Assembly (NCBI GenBank): GCA_910579805.1
Contig: CAJTWM010000007.1
Coordinates: 76,861-140,860 of the forward strand
Source of the DNA: an uncultured Lachnospiraceae bacterium
GTDB taxonomy: Bacteria; Bacillota; Clostridia; Lachnospirales; Lachnospiraceae
Reading direction: 5' to 3'
DNA: 64,000 nucleotides
Part shown: in pieces, positions 33,049 through 41,335 of the stretch
How positions within the stretch are numbered: position 1 is the first letter of the stretch
Layout: every line of letters begins with the position of its first letter
Made by a program: the position numbers and the translations under genes
The notes under the pieces: generated by a model
What the model was told of the DNA's origin: nothing
Database searches by the model: none
The model's input: only the letters and a program-made list of their open reading frames with translations

Positions 33049-33315
33049 TCAATCTTCTTCGATCACATGGATCTCCAGATAATCAAAATCGATTCCATCA
33101 ATAAAGCTGTCCTGCGTAAAGCGCACTTTGGAATGGCGCTTAAACTCTTCCACGGATGCATCCAGCCAGATCGGCTTGCTCAGATCAAAATCGTAGCAGA
33201 TCTTATCCAATGCATGGAAGATCTTATGCGTCCTTGTATCGGCGCTGTCGTCTGATATGACCATGTCTTTTAAAAGCCGGTTATCTTTATATATTTTACC
33301 CCATAGTCGAAACAT
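33049..33315 (-). CDS. Small conserved-looking protein of unknown function
   Basis: An 88-residue soluble protein (MFRLWGKIYKDNRLL ... LEIHVIEED) with alternating strands and one helix, rich in Asp and Lys. No motif was recognised. The gene is supported by AAAGGA nine bases before ATG 33315, by a good minus-strand promoter, and by codon use like its neighbours. A TTG at 33321 would be too close to the ribosome site. It stands alone between the hemolysin III gene and the divergent alarmone synthetase gene. Confidence 0.7.
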   Translation of the reverse strand: MFRLWGKIYKDNRLLKDMVISDDSADTRTHKIFHALDKICYDFDLSKPIWLDASVEEFKRHSKVRFTQDSFIDGIDFDYLEIHVIEED

Positions 33316-33349
33316 TGGCAAAAGTCCTTTCTTAGAGCGTGATATCGGT

Positions 33350-33378
33350 ATTATAACAAAGAAAAGGAGAGGTTACAA
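33350..33378 (-). promoter_or_regulatory. Sigma-A promoter for the 88-residue protein gene
   Basis: On the minus strand TTGTAA (33378-33373), 17 bases, TATAAT (33355-33350), 35 bases before the start codon. Confidence 0.7.
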
Positions 33379-33533
33379 ATCATTTTTAGTCATAGAATTG
33401 TTTTTTATACATATATATAAAAGGTATGTCGCTTGATTTTGGACAGCACAATTTAAGAAAGGCAGCATAGGGAATCCATGAAGATTAAAAATGCATTAAA
33501 TAGTTGTGAAAAATACACATTTAGTCAAAATTA

Positions 33534-33542
33534 TGGTATAAT
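33534..33542 (+). promoter_or_regulatory. Extended -10 promoter for the alarmone synthetase gene
   Basis: TGGTATAAT (33534-33542) is an extended -10 element with a consensus TATAAT. It lies inside the longer frame from 33478, so that frame's first 43 codons are not translated as such. Confidence 0.6.
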
Positions 33543-33606
33543 AAAAACAACAAGAGAAAAAAGGGTTTTGCAGGTAAAAGGGGCAGAAGAGAAGGCTGGA
33601 ATCATT

Positions 33607-34248
33607 ATGGAAATAAATATCGACAGAGCAAGCGATGTGGATAGCTGGAAAGAGGTAATGCTAATATACAATTCCGCATTGAAACAGGTTGAAACAAAAT
33701 TGGAGGTCTTGAACGACGAATTTCAACATGTACATAGATACAATCCGATTGAACATATCAAGTCACGGATCAAGACTTCCGAGAGCATTGTTAAAAAATT
33801 AAAAAAGAACGGGTATGAATCTACCATATCGAATATGATACAGCATGTGAACGATATTGCGGGGATCAGGGTGATTTGTTCCTTTACGTCGGATATCTAC
33901 CGTGTTGCGGATATGATAAGCAACCAGAAAGACATCAAGATCATTTCCGTAAAGGATTATATTACGCACCCGAAAGCCAGCGGCTACAAGAGCTATCATA
34001 TGATCGTTATGATACCGGTCTATTTGTCTGACCGCACCGTGGATACGAAGGTGGAGATCCAGATCAGGACCGTTGCCATGGATTTCTGGGCAAGTCTGGA
34101 ACACAAGATTCATTACAAGTTTGAAGGGAATGCACCGGAGAAGATCAAGAACGAGCTGATAGAGTGCGCCAATATGGTTTCCGATCTGGATGCGAAGATG
34201 CTTTCCCTGAACGAAGAGATTCGGGCCATCAGCGAGAGGGTAAGATAA
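33607..34248 (+). CDS. small alarmone synthetase, GTP pyrophosphokinase (RelQ/YjbM type)
   Basis: A 213-residue single-domain (p)ppGpp synthetase. It has the RelA/SpoT synthetase core: RIKTSESIVKKLKK (substrate loop), DIAGIRVICSF, ASGYKSYHMIV and EIQIRTVAMDFWASLEHKIHYK with the catalytic glutamate. The hydrolase, TGS and ACT domains of long Rel proteins are missing, so it makes but cannot degrade the alarmone. The length agrees with YjbM/YwaC of B. subtilis only if translation starts at ATG 33607; the ribosome site (AGAAGG, 12 bases away) is weak. RelQ-type enzymes form tetramers controlled by single-stranded RNA and pppGpp. A terminator follows. Confidence 0.92.
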   Translation: MEINIDRASDVDSWKEVMLIYNSALKQVETKLEVLNDEFQHVHRYNPIEHIKSRIKTSESIVKKLKKNGYESTISNMIQHVNDIAGIRVICSFTSDIYRVADMISNQKDIKIISVKDYITHPKASGYKSYHMIVMIPVYLSDRTVDTKVEIQIRTVAMDFWASLEHKIHYKFEGNAPEKIKNELIECANMVSDLDAKMLSLNEEIRAISERVR

Positions 34249-34287
34249 AAGACGGAATGCCTGAAGAGAAAGAGATTGAAAGGGCGG

Positions 34288-34324
34288 CGCGGTATCTGTT
34301 ATATTAACGGATACCGCGTTTTTT
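34288..34324 (+). terminator. Rho-independent terminator after the alarmone synthetase gene
   Basis: CGCGGTATC (34288-34296) and GATACCGCG (34310-34318) form the stem, with four more pairs inside, and TTTTTT follows. Confidence 0.85.
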
Positions 34325-34636
34325 AAAATTATCTTACAATGAGGAGTGCCCCGATACCTTTCGGCACCGAGGCTATTATGAAAAAATTTATCTATATGCG
34401 TAAATAAAAGAATGAATAATAACTGCTCTCTTAAGATGTTTTTAGTATAACAATCAATTATGAACAAACTATGAACAAGATGTAAAATCAAGGTTAATAT
34501 TTACAATAAAAAATATGAGAATAAATGCCATTTCGTACAATATGCACAAAGCAGAAAGGTTTTTGGGGTTTTCCGATCATTCCTGCAAGGCGCTGCGGGG
34601 GTACGGCGGGCGGCAGTGACCGAAAAATATTCTGTG
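34325..34636. other. Intergenic stretch without a recognised gene
   Basis: The 312 bases between the terminator and the next promoter hold no convincing reading frame. A weak hairpin (GTGCCCCGATACCTTTCGGCAC near 34347-34368, in parts) and a GC-rich patch near 34585-34620 were seen, with no family match. Confidence 0.5.
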
Positions 34637-34665
34637 TTGTAAATCATTTGCAATAATGATAGAAT
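34637..34665 (+). promoter_or_regulatory. Sigma-A promoter for the coiled-coil repeat gene
   Basis: TTGTAA (34637-34642), 17 bases, TAGAAT (34660-34665), with TG one base before the -10. Confidence 0.7.
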
Positions 34666-34719
34666 AAACGCATATTATGTTTGAAACTTGCAGGCTGAGA
34701 AAGGAGCATGGTTAAGATA

Positions 34720-35655
34720 ATGGATAATTTTATGGACAAGCTGGCACAAAAACTGAATGCGCAGGAAATGATCAAGGCAAATTCGGCAGCGGATGCGGCG
34801 AAGATGAACCAGATGCAGTCACAGATGGCAGAATACGACGCGGCGCTTCAGGAAATGCGAAAGCTTGAACTGAAACATGCGGAAAGTATGGATAAGCTGA
34901 ACAGGTTTGTGGAAGAGGCAAATCAAAGATTGGATGAACTTGCCAAAGAAGCAAACCGGAAAATCAACGAGCTTGCAAAGGAAGCAAACTTAAAGATCGG
35001 CGCGCTTACGGAAGGAGCAGACCAAAAGATCGGTGCCCTTACGGAGGGAGCAGACCAGAAGATCGGCGCTCTTACAGAAGGAGCGGAGCAAAAAATCGGC
35101 GTTCTTACAGAAGGAGCGGACCAGAAGATCGGCGCGCTTACGGAAGGAGCAAACCAAAAAATCGCTGAATTTACAAAAGAAGCAAATCAAAATATCAGCG
35201 GACTTACAAAGGACGCGAATCAAAATATCAACAATCTTGCCAAAGAAGGGATCGGCAAAATAGAAGCGGTTCAGGTAAAAGCGGAAAGCAACGCGGAAAT
35301 CAAGGAAAAACTAAAAGAGCTTGAAGAATTATTCCTTGAAGGAAAGAAGGAAATCCGGGAAATATCGGATAAAACGGCGGAGCTGCTCCAAAAGAACGAA
35401 GAAGACCTAAACAAAACGGCAGAACTGTTTAAGAAGAATGAAGAGTACATTCATTCCGAAGATGTGAAAGTTTACCGCAACGTAGAGGCGGTTGTACTGG
35501 AAGAGGCGGAAAAGCAGACGGAAAGCCTGACAAGGGGACAAAACGGAAACGGAAAGAAACTAAAGGCATGTATCGTGATCGGCGTGCTTTCCCTGATCGG
35601 TATTTTAGCGGATGTCTTTTTGAATCTGGCACAGCTTTTAAACTTTAAATTTTAA
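34720..35655 (+). CDS. Tail-anchored coiled-coil protein with 11-residue repeats
   Basis: A 311-residue protein. After a helical, Met- and Gln-rich start it has eleven tandem 11-residue units (type LTEGADQKIGA, LAKEANRKINE), then a charged coiled coil (about 185-265), a short Gly/Asn hinge, and one hydrophobic helix at the very end (about 288-308). Hendecad repeats of this kind form a right-handed or straight coiled coil. The terminal helix suggests a tail anchor with the coil in the cytoplasm. ATG 34720 is favoured: AAAGGAG ends 13 bases before it, but only one base before ATG 34708, so the choice is open. Family and function are not recognised. Confidence 0.75.
   Translation: MDNFMDKLAQKLNAQEMIKANSAADAAKMNQMQSQMAEYDAALQEMRKLELKHAESMDKLNRFVEEANQRLDELAKEANRKINELAKEANLKIGALTEGADQKIGALTEGADQKIGALTEGAEQKIGVLTEGADQKIGALTEGANQKIAEFTKEANQNISGLTKDANQNINNLAKEGIGKIEAVQVKAESNAEIKEKLKELEELFLEGKKEIREISDKTAELLQKNEEDLNKTAELFKKNEEYIHSEDVKVYRNVEAVVLEEAEKQTESLTRGQNGNGKKLKACIVIGVLSLIGILADVFLNLAQLLNFKF
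34903..35265 (+). repeat. Eleven tandem 33-bp units in the coiled-coil gene
   Basis: Units start at 34903 and repeat every 33 bases to 35265. Units 4-8 (35002-35166) are nearly identical in protein (ALTEGADQKIG) and very similar in DNA, while the outer units have diverged. This pattern fits recent expansion from the centre by slippage or unequal crossing-over. Confidence 0.85.
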
Positions 35656-35723
35656 TATTTTGATTTTTTCGGAATGGTTGTGGCTTTGATTTAGCAGAAT
35701 TTAGATGAAGGATACTATTTGTT

Positions 35724-36392
35724 ATGGGAAAACAAAGCTTTAAGCCGGGGAATATGCTCTATCCTCTCCCCGTCGTAATGGTGAGCGCAGCGGATAAAGC
35801 GGGAAATGTCAATATTGTGACGGTGGCGTGGACAGGAACCGTGTGCAGCAGTCCGCCGATGGTGTCCGTGTCCGTCAGGCCCGAACGTTTTTCACACCAT
35901 ATGATAAAGGAAACGGGAGAGTTCGTCATTAACTTAACGACGAAGGAACTTGCCTTTGCTACCGATTACTGCGGCGTAAAAAGCGGACGGGATATAGATA
36001 AGTTTAAGGCGATGAAGCTTACGCCGGTTCCGGCCGACATAGTGGCGGCACCTTTGATCAAAGAAAGTCCCGTCAATATTGAATGCAGGGTAACGAAGAC
36101 GATCAGCCTTGGAAGTCATGATCTGTTTCTTGCCGAAGTGATTGCCGTTCATGCGGACGAAAAATATATGGATGAAAAAAACAGCTTTGATCTGATGAAA
36201 GCGGAGCCGATCGTATATTCCCATGGCGCTTATTTTACCTGCGGGGAACGGTTGGGGACTTTTGGATACAGCGTGAGGAAACAGCCTAAAGTTAAAAACG
36301 GAAACGGTAAAGAGCCGGATAAAAAGCATGGGGTGAATCGGGATCAAAAGCAGGAAAGCAGGCGCAAGAGGAGCCGGAGACGAAAAAAATAA
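35724..36392 (+). CDS. flavin reductase family protein (FMN-binding split barrel)
   Basis: A 222-residue protein. Residues 8-185 match the flavin reductase-like split barrel: PLPVVMVSAADKAGNVNI, TVAWTGTVCSSPPMVSVSV, RFSHHMIKETGEFVINL and the late segment EPIVYSHGAYFTCGERLG. It would bind FMN and act as a flavin reductase or flavoprotein of unknown partner. The last 35 residues are very basic (RRKRSRRRKK) and probably unstructured, which is unusual and could bind nucleic acid or acidic surfaces. AAGGA lies 12 bases before the ATG. A terminator follows. Confidence 0.85.
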   Translation: MGKQSFKPGNMLYPLPVVMVSAADKAGNVNIVTVAWTGTVCSSPPMVSVSVRPERFSHHMIKETGEFVINLTTKELAFATDYCGVKSGRDIDKFKAMKLTPVPADIVAAPLIKESPVNIECRVTKTISLGSHDLFLAEVIAVHADEKYMDEKNSFDLMKAEPIVYSHGAYFTCGERLGTFGYSVRKQPKVKNGNGKEPDKKHGVNRDQKQESRRKRSRRRKK

Positions 36393-36404
36393 AGATTGAA
36401 ACGG

Positions 36405-36450
36405 AAACATTAAGGGCAAAGTGATAAAGCATTTAGCCCTTAATGTTTTT
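36405..36450 (+). terminator. Terminator after the flavin reductase gene, overlapping the dinB stop
   Basis: ACATTAAGGGC (36407-36417) pairs with GCCCTTAATGT (36436-36446) and a T run follows. The right arm contains the stop codon of the convergent dinB gene. Confidence 0.85.
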
Positions 36451-37660
36451 TAAATTCGTCTTTTGCATGAAGAAAGCTGCCGCGTACGACCGAATGTTCA
36501 CCGTATTTCTTTCGAATATTGAAAAGGGCGGCGTCCAGCTTTTCCTCTTTTTCGGTCCGGGGATTAGCCTGTGTAAGATCGAATAGGTTTAACTGCACCG
36601 GTTCATCTCTGGAAACAAGCTTGGAGGTGCGGATGCCTAAAAGGCGTACGGGAGTCTTGTCCCAGATCTCATCAAAAAGTAAGCATGCGGTCTTGTAGAT
36701 CAGATCGGCGGCAAAGACAGGAGTTTCCAAAGTAGTCTGGTGAGAAATACTTTGAAAGGTATGATATTTGATCTCGGTACTGATCATTCCGGCGGCCTGC
36801 GAGCTTGCATAGAGTCTGGCCGCGACGGTATCCGCAAGCTTTAAGAGTACATGGTGGCAGTCCTGTGCCGTCAGGGCGTCGGCGGAAAGGGTGATGGAAT
36901 TTCCGATTCCCTTTAATGCAGAGCTTTCCGGCTCTACCACGGAAGGATCCAGTCCGTTTGCGTAATTCCAAAGCAGTCTGCCATGGCTTTTCAGATGGTA
37001 TGAAAGGATCTCGGGATCGGCTTTGGCAAGATCGCCGATGGTGAGGATCTCTAGTTTACGCAGGGTTTCCACACTGGAATGTCCGCACATATATAAGGAA
37101 GAAACAGGGAGATTCCACATTTTTGCCTGTATTTCATGGGAGTAGAGCGTATGGACAAGATCGGGTTTTCGAAAGTCCGACGCCATTTTTGCAAGGACTT
37201 TTCTGTCTGATATGCCGATATTTACTGTAAAACCAAGCTTTTCCCTTATGCAGTCTTTTATTTCTTTTGCGGCGGCTTCGGGAGAAGGATAACGGGAAGA
37301 GATCGGGGAAAAGTCCATGTAACATTCATCGATGCTTACCTGTTCGATGTCGGGACACACGGAGCTTAAATATGCCATCAGTTCGCCGCTTCGTTTTTCG
37401 TAAAGAGTATGGTCGGGAGCCTGCGTTACAAGGGAAGGGCATTTACGGAAAGCGTTTACGACGGGTTCCCCGGTCTTTATGCCGTAGGCTTTAGCAGGCA
37501 GCGATTTAGCAAGCACGACGCCGTGTCTGCGGCTCATATCGCCTCCGATGATGGAAGGGATAAGACGCAGGTCGGTTTCGGAACCGTTTTTCAGGTTTTC
37601 AATTGCGCTCCAGCTAAGAAAAGCGGAGTTTACATCAATATGAAAAATAATGGGCTTCAT
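36440..37660 (-). CDS. dinB: DNA polymerase IV, Y family
   Basis: A 406-residue translesion polymerase. The palm carries DVNSAFLSW (catalytic Asp9) and SIDECYMDF (Asp-Glu pair near 114-115), and fingers, thumb and little-finger domains follow at family length. DNLs such as KVLAKMASDFRKPD (helix-hairpin region) are typical. Near the C-terminus QLNLF is a sliding-clamp binding motif. The enzyme copies damaged templates at low fidelity. It is divergent from the M23 peptidase gene, and a LexA-like site overlaps its promoter, which would make it part of the SOS response. Confidence 0.93.
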   Translation of the reverse strand: MKPIIFHIDVNSAFLSWSAIENLKNGSETDLRLIPSIIGGDMSRRHGVVLAKSLPAKAYGIKTGEPVVNAFRKCPSLVTQAPDHTLYEKRSGELMAYLSSVCPDIEQVSIDECYMDFSPISSRYPSPEAAAKEIKDCIREKLGFTVNIGISDRKVLAKMASDFRKPDLVHTLYSHEIQAKMWNLPVSSLYMCGHSSVETLRKLEILTIGDLAKADPEILSYHLKSHGRLLWNYANGLDPSVVEPESSALKGIGNSITLSADALTAQDCHHVLLKLADTVAARLYASSQAAGMISTEIKYHTFQSISHQTTLETPVFAADLIYKTACLLFDEIWDKTPVRLLGIRTSKLVSRDEPVQLNLFDLTQANPRTEKEEKLDAALFNIRKKYGEHSVVRGSFLHAKDEFKKH

Positions 37661-37672
37661 AGCCGCTCCTTT

Positions 37673-37686
37673 CGAATGTAAGTTCT
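37673..37686 (-). promoter_or_regulatory. LexA-box-like site at the dinB start
   Basis: GAATGTAAGTTC (37674-37685) has the GAAC-N4-GTTC form of Firmicute LexA sites with one mismatch in the left half; the wider CGAAC/GTTCG consensus has about three mismatches. It lies just downstream of the dinB -10 box, where a repressor would block transcription. Confidence 0.4.
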
Positions 37687-37692
37687 ACTCTT

Positions 37693-37722
37693 ATTATATA
37701 CCAACGAACAAGAACTTTACAA
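37693..37722 (-). promoter_or_regulatory. Sigma-A promoter for dinB
   Basis: On the minus strand TTGTAA (37722-37717), 18 bases, TATAAT (37698-37693). Its -35 box overlaps the -35 box of the divergent M23 peptidase gene. Confidence 0.6.
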
Positions 37723-37744
37723 TAGAAATAATTGCTGATAAAAT
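37716..37744 (+). promoter_or_regulatory. Sigma-A promoter for the M23 peptidase gene
   Basis: TTTACA (37716-37721), 17 bases, TAAAAT (37739-37744), with TG one base before the -10. Confidence 0.65.
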
Positions 37745-37845
37745 GAACATATTATATTTTGCCCGGAAACGGAAAATATGTTTTGGAGAAATGCATTTTA
37801 ATTTTCCCTTATTTACACGCGTAAAGCACGCAGATGGGAGCTATC

Positions 37846-39408
37846 ATGAAAAAATTACGTTTTACTTATATAAAGGCGGCTGTATTTTCGGCAGTCGTTG
37901 CCGCTTTATTTTTTCCCACATGGACTAAATTTGAAAAAGCGGGAGATAATATGTTTACGGTCCTTTTGGACGGAGAAAAGATCGGTGTTGTGGCACAGGT
38001 AGAAGATGCGGACCGTCTTCTTGCGGAAGCAAGAAGACGGCTTGCCCAAAAAGAAGGCGGGCTTGTGCTGGCAGAGTGTAATATGGAATTTCTCGGTGAA
38101 GAGGCGCTGTTTGGCAGGATAGATAAAGAAGAAACCATGATAGCAAATATGGCGGCCGTTTTGTCCGACCATGAACGCCAGACATTAAAACAATCCTATA
38201 CCGTTAAAATAAACGAGTACACGGTGAATGTGGCAAGTACGGAAGAAGTGCTTTCCCTGCTGCAGGCATCGGTGGACCGGTATGATACCGGCCATATGTA
38301 TCAAGTTTCTTTGGGACAAGACCATACAAGAGAACTGAATGTGCTTACGGCAAGCGTGGACTCTGTGGAAGAGAAAATCAGCGAAGAGAAGGAAGCGGAG
38401 CCGGTTCTCAAAGAGGCGGGGATCCATGCGGCGATCTCGGAAATGTTCGAAGGGGTCGAGCCGGCGGTTGAGAAGGATTTTGAAGACTATGACCTTGGTC
38501 TGATCGACATGAAGTTCGGGGATGAAGTCGAGGTGGTAGAAGCTTATTTAAGGGAGGACGAGCTTACCCCTCTTTCAGAAGCGATCGAGCAGGTTACAAA
38601 GGATCAGGAAAAGAATAAAATATATGAAGTCGTTTCCGGAGACACTTTGAGCGGGATCGCTTATCGAAATGACCTGACGATAGAAAAGCTTATCGCAATG
38701 AATGAAACGATAGAGGATGAGAATTCTACCATTCGGATAGGAGACGAATTGATCATCACGGTACCGGAGCCTGAACTTTCCGTAGAGAGACAGGAGGAAA
38801 ATTACTACGAAGAGGATTATGAGGCGGAAATCGTTTATGTGGACAATGACGATTGGTATACGAATCAGACGAAAGTCTTGCAGGAGCCGTCGGCAGGACA
38901 TCGCAGGGTGATCGCACTGGTTTCCTACCGCAATAACGAAGAGGTAGAAAGAGAGATCATAAAAGAAGAAGTAGTCTTAGAGGCTGTTCCTAAAATCGTA
39001 GAGAGGGGAACGAAGATCCCGCCTACCTATATCAAGCCTATTACGGGAGGAAGGCTGACTTCCAGATTCGGAAGACGTTCCGCGCCGACAAGAGGAGCCA
39101 GTACCTATCATAAAGGAATAGACTGGGCTACGCCCGTAGGAACGGCAGTCATGGCTTCCGCGCCCGGAAAAGTCTCAAAAGCCGGATGGGGAAGGGGCTA
39201 CGGTTATGTGGTTTATATCGATCATGCAGACGGCAGACAGACAAGATACGGACATTTGAGTAAAGTGCTTGTCTCCGTCGGAGAACAGGTTTCACAAGGA
39301 GAAAAGATTGCGCTCAGCGGAAATACCGGCGTCAGCACAGGGCCGCATGTACACTTTGAGATTCTAATCAACGGTTCCCAAGTAAATCCTGCGGACTACT
39401 TAAATTAG
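37846..39408 (+). CDS. M23 family peptidase with LysM and G5 domains
   Basis: A 520-residue cell-wall enzyme. One N-terminal helix (about 8-28) anchors or exports it. After a 230-residue region of unknown fold come a LysM domain (about 264-310, YEVVSGDTLSGIAYRNDL), a G5-like domain (about 335-395) and a C-terminal LytM/M23 metallopeptidase (about 400-520). The zinc site is present: HKGIDW near 421 and GPHVHFE near 500. It would cut peptide cross-links of peptidoglycan. ATG 37846 follows GGGAG by five bases; ATG 37834 overlaps this site. It is divergent from dinB and followed by the murA leader. Confidence 0.92.
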   Translation: MKKLRFTYIKAAVFSAVVAALFFPTWTKFEKAGDNMFTVLLDGEKIGVVAQVEDADRLLAEARRRLAQKEGGLVLAECNMEFLGEEALFGRIDKEETMIANMAAVLSDHERQTLKQSYTVKINEYTVNVASTEEVLSLLQASVDRYDTGHMYQVSLGQDHTRELNVLTASVDSVEEKISEEKEAEPVLKEAGIHAAISEMFEGVEPAVEKDFEDYDLGLIDMKFGDEVEVVEAYLREDELTPLSEAIEQVTKDQEKNKIYEVVSGDTLSGIAYRNDLTIEKLIAMNETIEDENSTIRIGDELIITVPEPELSVERQEENYYEEDYEAEIVYVDNDDWYTNQTKVLQEPSAGHRRVIALVSYRNNEEVEREIIKEEVVLEAVPKIVERGTKIPPTYIKPITGGRLTSRFGRRSAPTRGASTYHKGIDWATPVGTAVMASAPGKVSKAGWGRGYGYVVYIDHADGRQTRYGHLSKVLVSVGEQVSQGEKIALSGNTGVSTGPHVHFEILINGSQVNPADYLN

Positions 39409-39416
39409 AATCACCA

Positions 39417-39444
39417 TTTACAAATGAGCAGAATATGATATAAT
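39417..39444 (+). promoter_or_regulatory. Sigma-A promoter for the murA leader
   Basis: TTTACA (39417-39422), 16 bases, TATAAT (39439-39444) with TG one base before it. Transcription would begin near 39451, which gives a leader of about 190 bases. Confidence 0.65.
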
Positions 39445-39461
39445 GTACAGATAGCAATGAG

Positions 39462-39590
39462 CAGTGCCAAAACGGGAGATGACAAAATGGCTGCCAGCAG
39501 CCAATTTTGGCAGATTACGTTTTGATGGGTGAAAGTCCGTGAGCAAACGCGCACTGCGGAGAAGAAAAAGGCCAAATAAGAATAATAGCA
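39462..39590 (+). ncRNA. Candidate structured leader RNA upstream of murA
   Basis: The leader can form rival structures. TGCCAAAA near 39464 can pair with TTTTGGCA near 39506-39513. The same right arm can instead join the hairpin TGGCTG-CCAG-CAGCCA (39490-39505) with its flanking AAAA/TTTT. A second stem pairs CGTTT near 39520 with AAACG near 39549, enclosing GGGTGAAAGTCC. The stretch GGTGAAAGTCC ... GAGC ... CGC ... ACTG resembles the core of cobalamin riboswitches, but the B12 box was not found. No known class is claimed. Confidence 0.4.
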
Positions 39591-39643
39591 GTATTTTGTA
39601 GAAATAAAGAAGTTTGATAATTTTATAGATATAGAGGTACGTT

Positions 39644-40936
39644 ATGGAACAATACGCAATCAAGGGCGGAAATCCATTGGTCGGAGAAGTTGAAATCGGC
39701 GGTGCAAAAAACGCGGCGCTCGCTATTCTTGCGGCTGCAACAATGACGGACGAAACGGTAGTGATCGAGAATATGCCGGATGTGCGGGACACCAATGTTC
39801 TCATACAGGCTATGGAAAGCATAGGAGTGGTAGTAAACCGGATAAACAGACACAGCGTAAAAATTAATGGATCGCAGATACACAGTCTTGTTATTGAAGA
39901 CGATTATATTAAAAAAATCCGCGCATCTTACTATTTATTAGGTGCGCTCCTTGGAAAATACAAAAAGGCGGAGGTAACGCTCCCGGGCGGCTGCAATATC
40001 GGAAGCCGTCCCATAGATCAGCATATTAAAGGATTCCGTGCATTAGGCGCGGATGTCTGTATTGAACATGGTCTGATTCATGCTCAGGCAGATAAATTAT
40101 CAGGCAATCATATTTATTTGGACGTGGTTTCTGTGGGCGCTACGATCAATGTTATGATGGCGGCCGTGATGGCGGAAGGAAAGACCATTATCGAAAATGC
40201 GGCGAAAGAACCCCATGTGGTAGATCTTGCCAATTTTTTAAACAGTATGGGCGCCAATGTCAAGGGCGCGGGTACGGATGTGATTCGTATTAAAGGAGTA
40301 AGCAGGCTTCATGGTACGGAATATGTTATCATTCCGGATCAGATAGAGGCGGGAACGTTTATGTTTGCAGCGGCGGTAACCCGCGGCGACGTTACCGTGA
40401 AAAACGTGATCCCGAAGCATTTGGAATCTATCAGCGCCAAGCTTTTGGAGATCGGTTGTGAGATCAAAGAATCCGACGACGCCGTCAGGGTAGTGGCGGC
40501 AAAAACATTAAAGCATACCCATGTGAAGACGCTTCCTTATCCCGGTTTTCCGACGGATATGCAGCCGCAGATCGCGGTAACGCTCGGATTATCCGAAGGT
40601 ACCAGTATGGTGACGGAAAGCATTTTTGAGAACCGCTTTAAATATGTGGACGAATTGGCAAGGATGGGCGCTAATGTAAAAGTGGAAGGAAATACTGCGT
40701 TTATCGAAGGTGTCTCCAAGTATACGGGTGCGACCATTACCGCACCGGATTTGCGCGCCGGAGCAGCCTTAGTCATAGCCGGGCTGGCAGCAGAGGGGAT
40801 CACGGTGGTGGATGAGATCAAATATATCGAGCGCGGGTATGAAGATTTTGATCTGAAACTGCAGACGCTGGGAGCCCAGATCGAAAAAGTGGAGACGGAC
40901 AGAGAACTGCAGAAATTTAAACTGAAGGTAGGATAG
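39644..40936 (+). CDS. murA: UDP-N-acetylglucosamine 1-carboxyvinyltransferase
   Basis: A 430-residue enzyme of the first committed step of peptidoglycan synthesis: it transfers enolpyruvate from PEP to UDP-GlcNAc. GGAKNAAL holds Lys22, and the active-site loop LPGGCNIGSRP carries Cys117, the residue attacked by fosfomycin; the Cys-to-Asp resistance change is absent. Asp-containing GFPTDMQPQ near 302 fits the other catalytic site. Length is typical. Firmicutes often have two copies (MurA and MurZ); I cannot tell which one this is. The ribosome site is only GAGGT, 4-8 bases from the ATG. Confidence 0.95.
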   Translation: MEQYAIKGGNPLVGEVEIGGAKNAALAILAAATMTDETVVIENMPDVRDTNVLIQAMESIGVVVNRINRHSVKINGSQIHSLVIEDDYIKKIRASYYLLGALLGKYKKAEVTLPGGCNIGSRPIDQHIKGFRALGADVCIEHGLIHAQADKLSGNHIYLDVVSVGATINVMMAAVMAEGKTIIENAAKEPHVVDLANFLNSMGANVKGAGTDVIRIKGVSRLHGTEYVIIPDQIEAGTFMFAAAVTRGDVTVKNVIPKHLESISAKLLEIGCEIKESDDAVRVVAAKTLKHTHVKTLPYPGFPTDMQPQIAVTLGLSEGTSMVTESIFENRFKYVDELARMGANVKVEGNTAFIEGVSKYTGATITAPDLRAGAALVIAGLAAEGITVVDEIKYIERGYEDFDLKLQTLGAQIEKVETDRELQKFKLKVG

Positions 40937-40999
40937 CGGGTCTGGTCTGACCGGGTTTGGATGCTGGATTTCCATGTTGGATTTGGATCAAAAACGGTG

Positions 41000-41028
41000 T
41001 TGACAAAGCAGAGATACCATGCTATTGT
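41000..41028 (+). promoter_or_regulatory. Sigma-A promoter of the SAM riboswitch-metK unit
   Basis: TTGACA (41000-41005), 17 bases, TATTGT (41023-41028), about 37 bases before the riboswitch. Confidence 0.75.
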
Positions 41029-41071
41029 TATAACAGATATACAGATATGAAAATTCAATATTGTGACTTTT

Positions 41072-41184
41072 CTCTTATTCAGAGTGGTGGAGATACAAAG
41101 GATCTGTGAAACCACGGCAACCCCTTTTAGGAAGGTGCCAACCTGAGCGAGTAAGCCGCCGGAAGGCGAATCGAACAATAAGAG
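41072..41184 (+). promoter_or_regulatory. SAM-I (S-box) riboswitch
   Basis: The P1 stem CTCTTATT (41072-41079) and AATAAGAG (41177-41184) closes a four-way junction. Core motifs are in order: AGAGTGGTGGAG, GTGAAACCACGGCAACC, AAGGTGCCAACCTGAGC (with the kink-turn GA pairs) and the GAAGGCGAATC segment. It senses S-adenosylmethionine. When SAM is bound P1 is stable and the terminator at 41206 forms; without SAM metK is read. Confidence 0.95.
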
Positions 41185-41205
41185 GATTTGATTATCGAAT
41201 TATCG

Positions 41206-41236
41206 AGTCCGCTTATAACAAGCGGACTTATTTTTG
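41206..41236 (+). terminator. Riboswitch-controlled terminator before metK
   Basis: AGTCCGCTT (41206-41214) and AAGCGGACT (41220-41228) with a five-base loop, followed by TATTTTTG. This is the expression platform of the SAM-I riboswitch. Confidence 0.9.
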
Positions 41237-41335
41237 CTTTTATGGAAAGCTTCAGTGATTTTCATAAGACGGACGGTTTTAGGCATTCAGCAGGATGCCT
41301 GAAACGAAAATCAAAAGAATAAAGGAGGAACGAAA

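Noticed and set aside
34903..35265. CRISPR array
   Set aside because: The 33-bp units are contiguous with no spacers and encode an in-frame 11-residue protein repeat.
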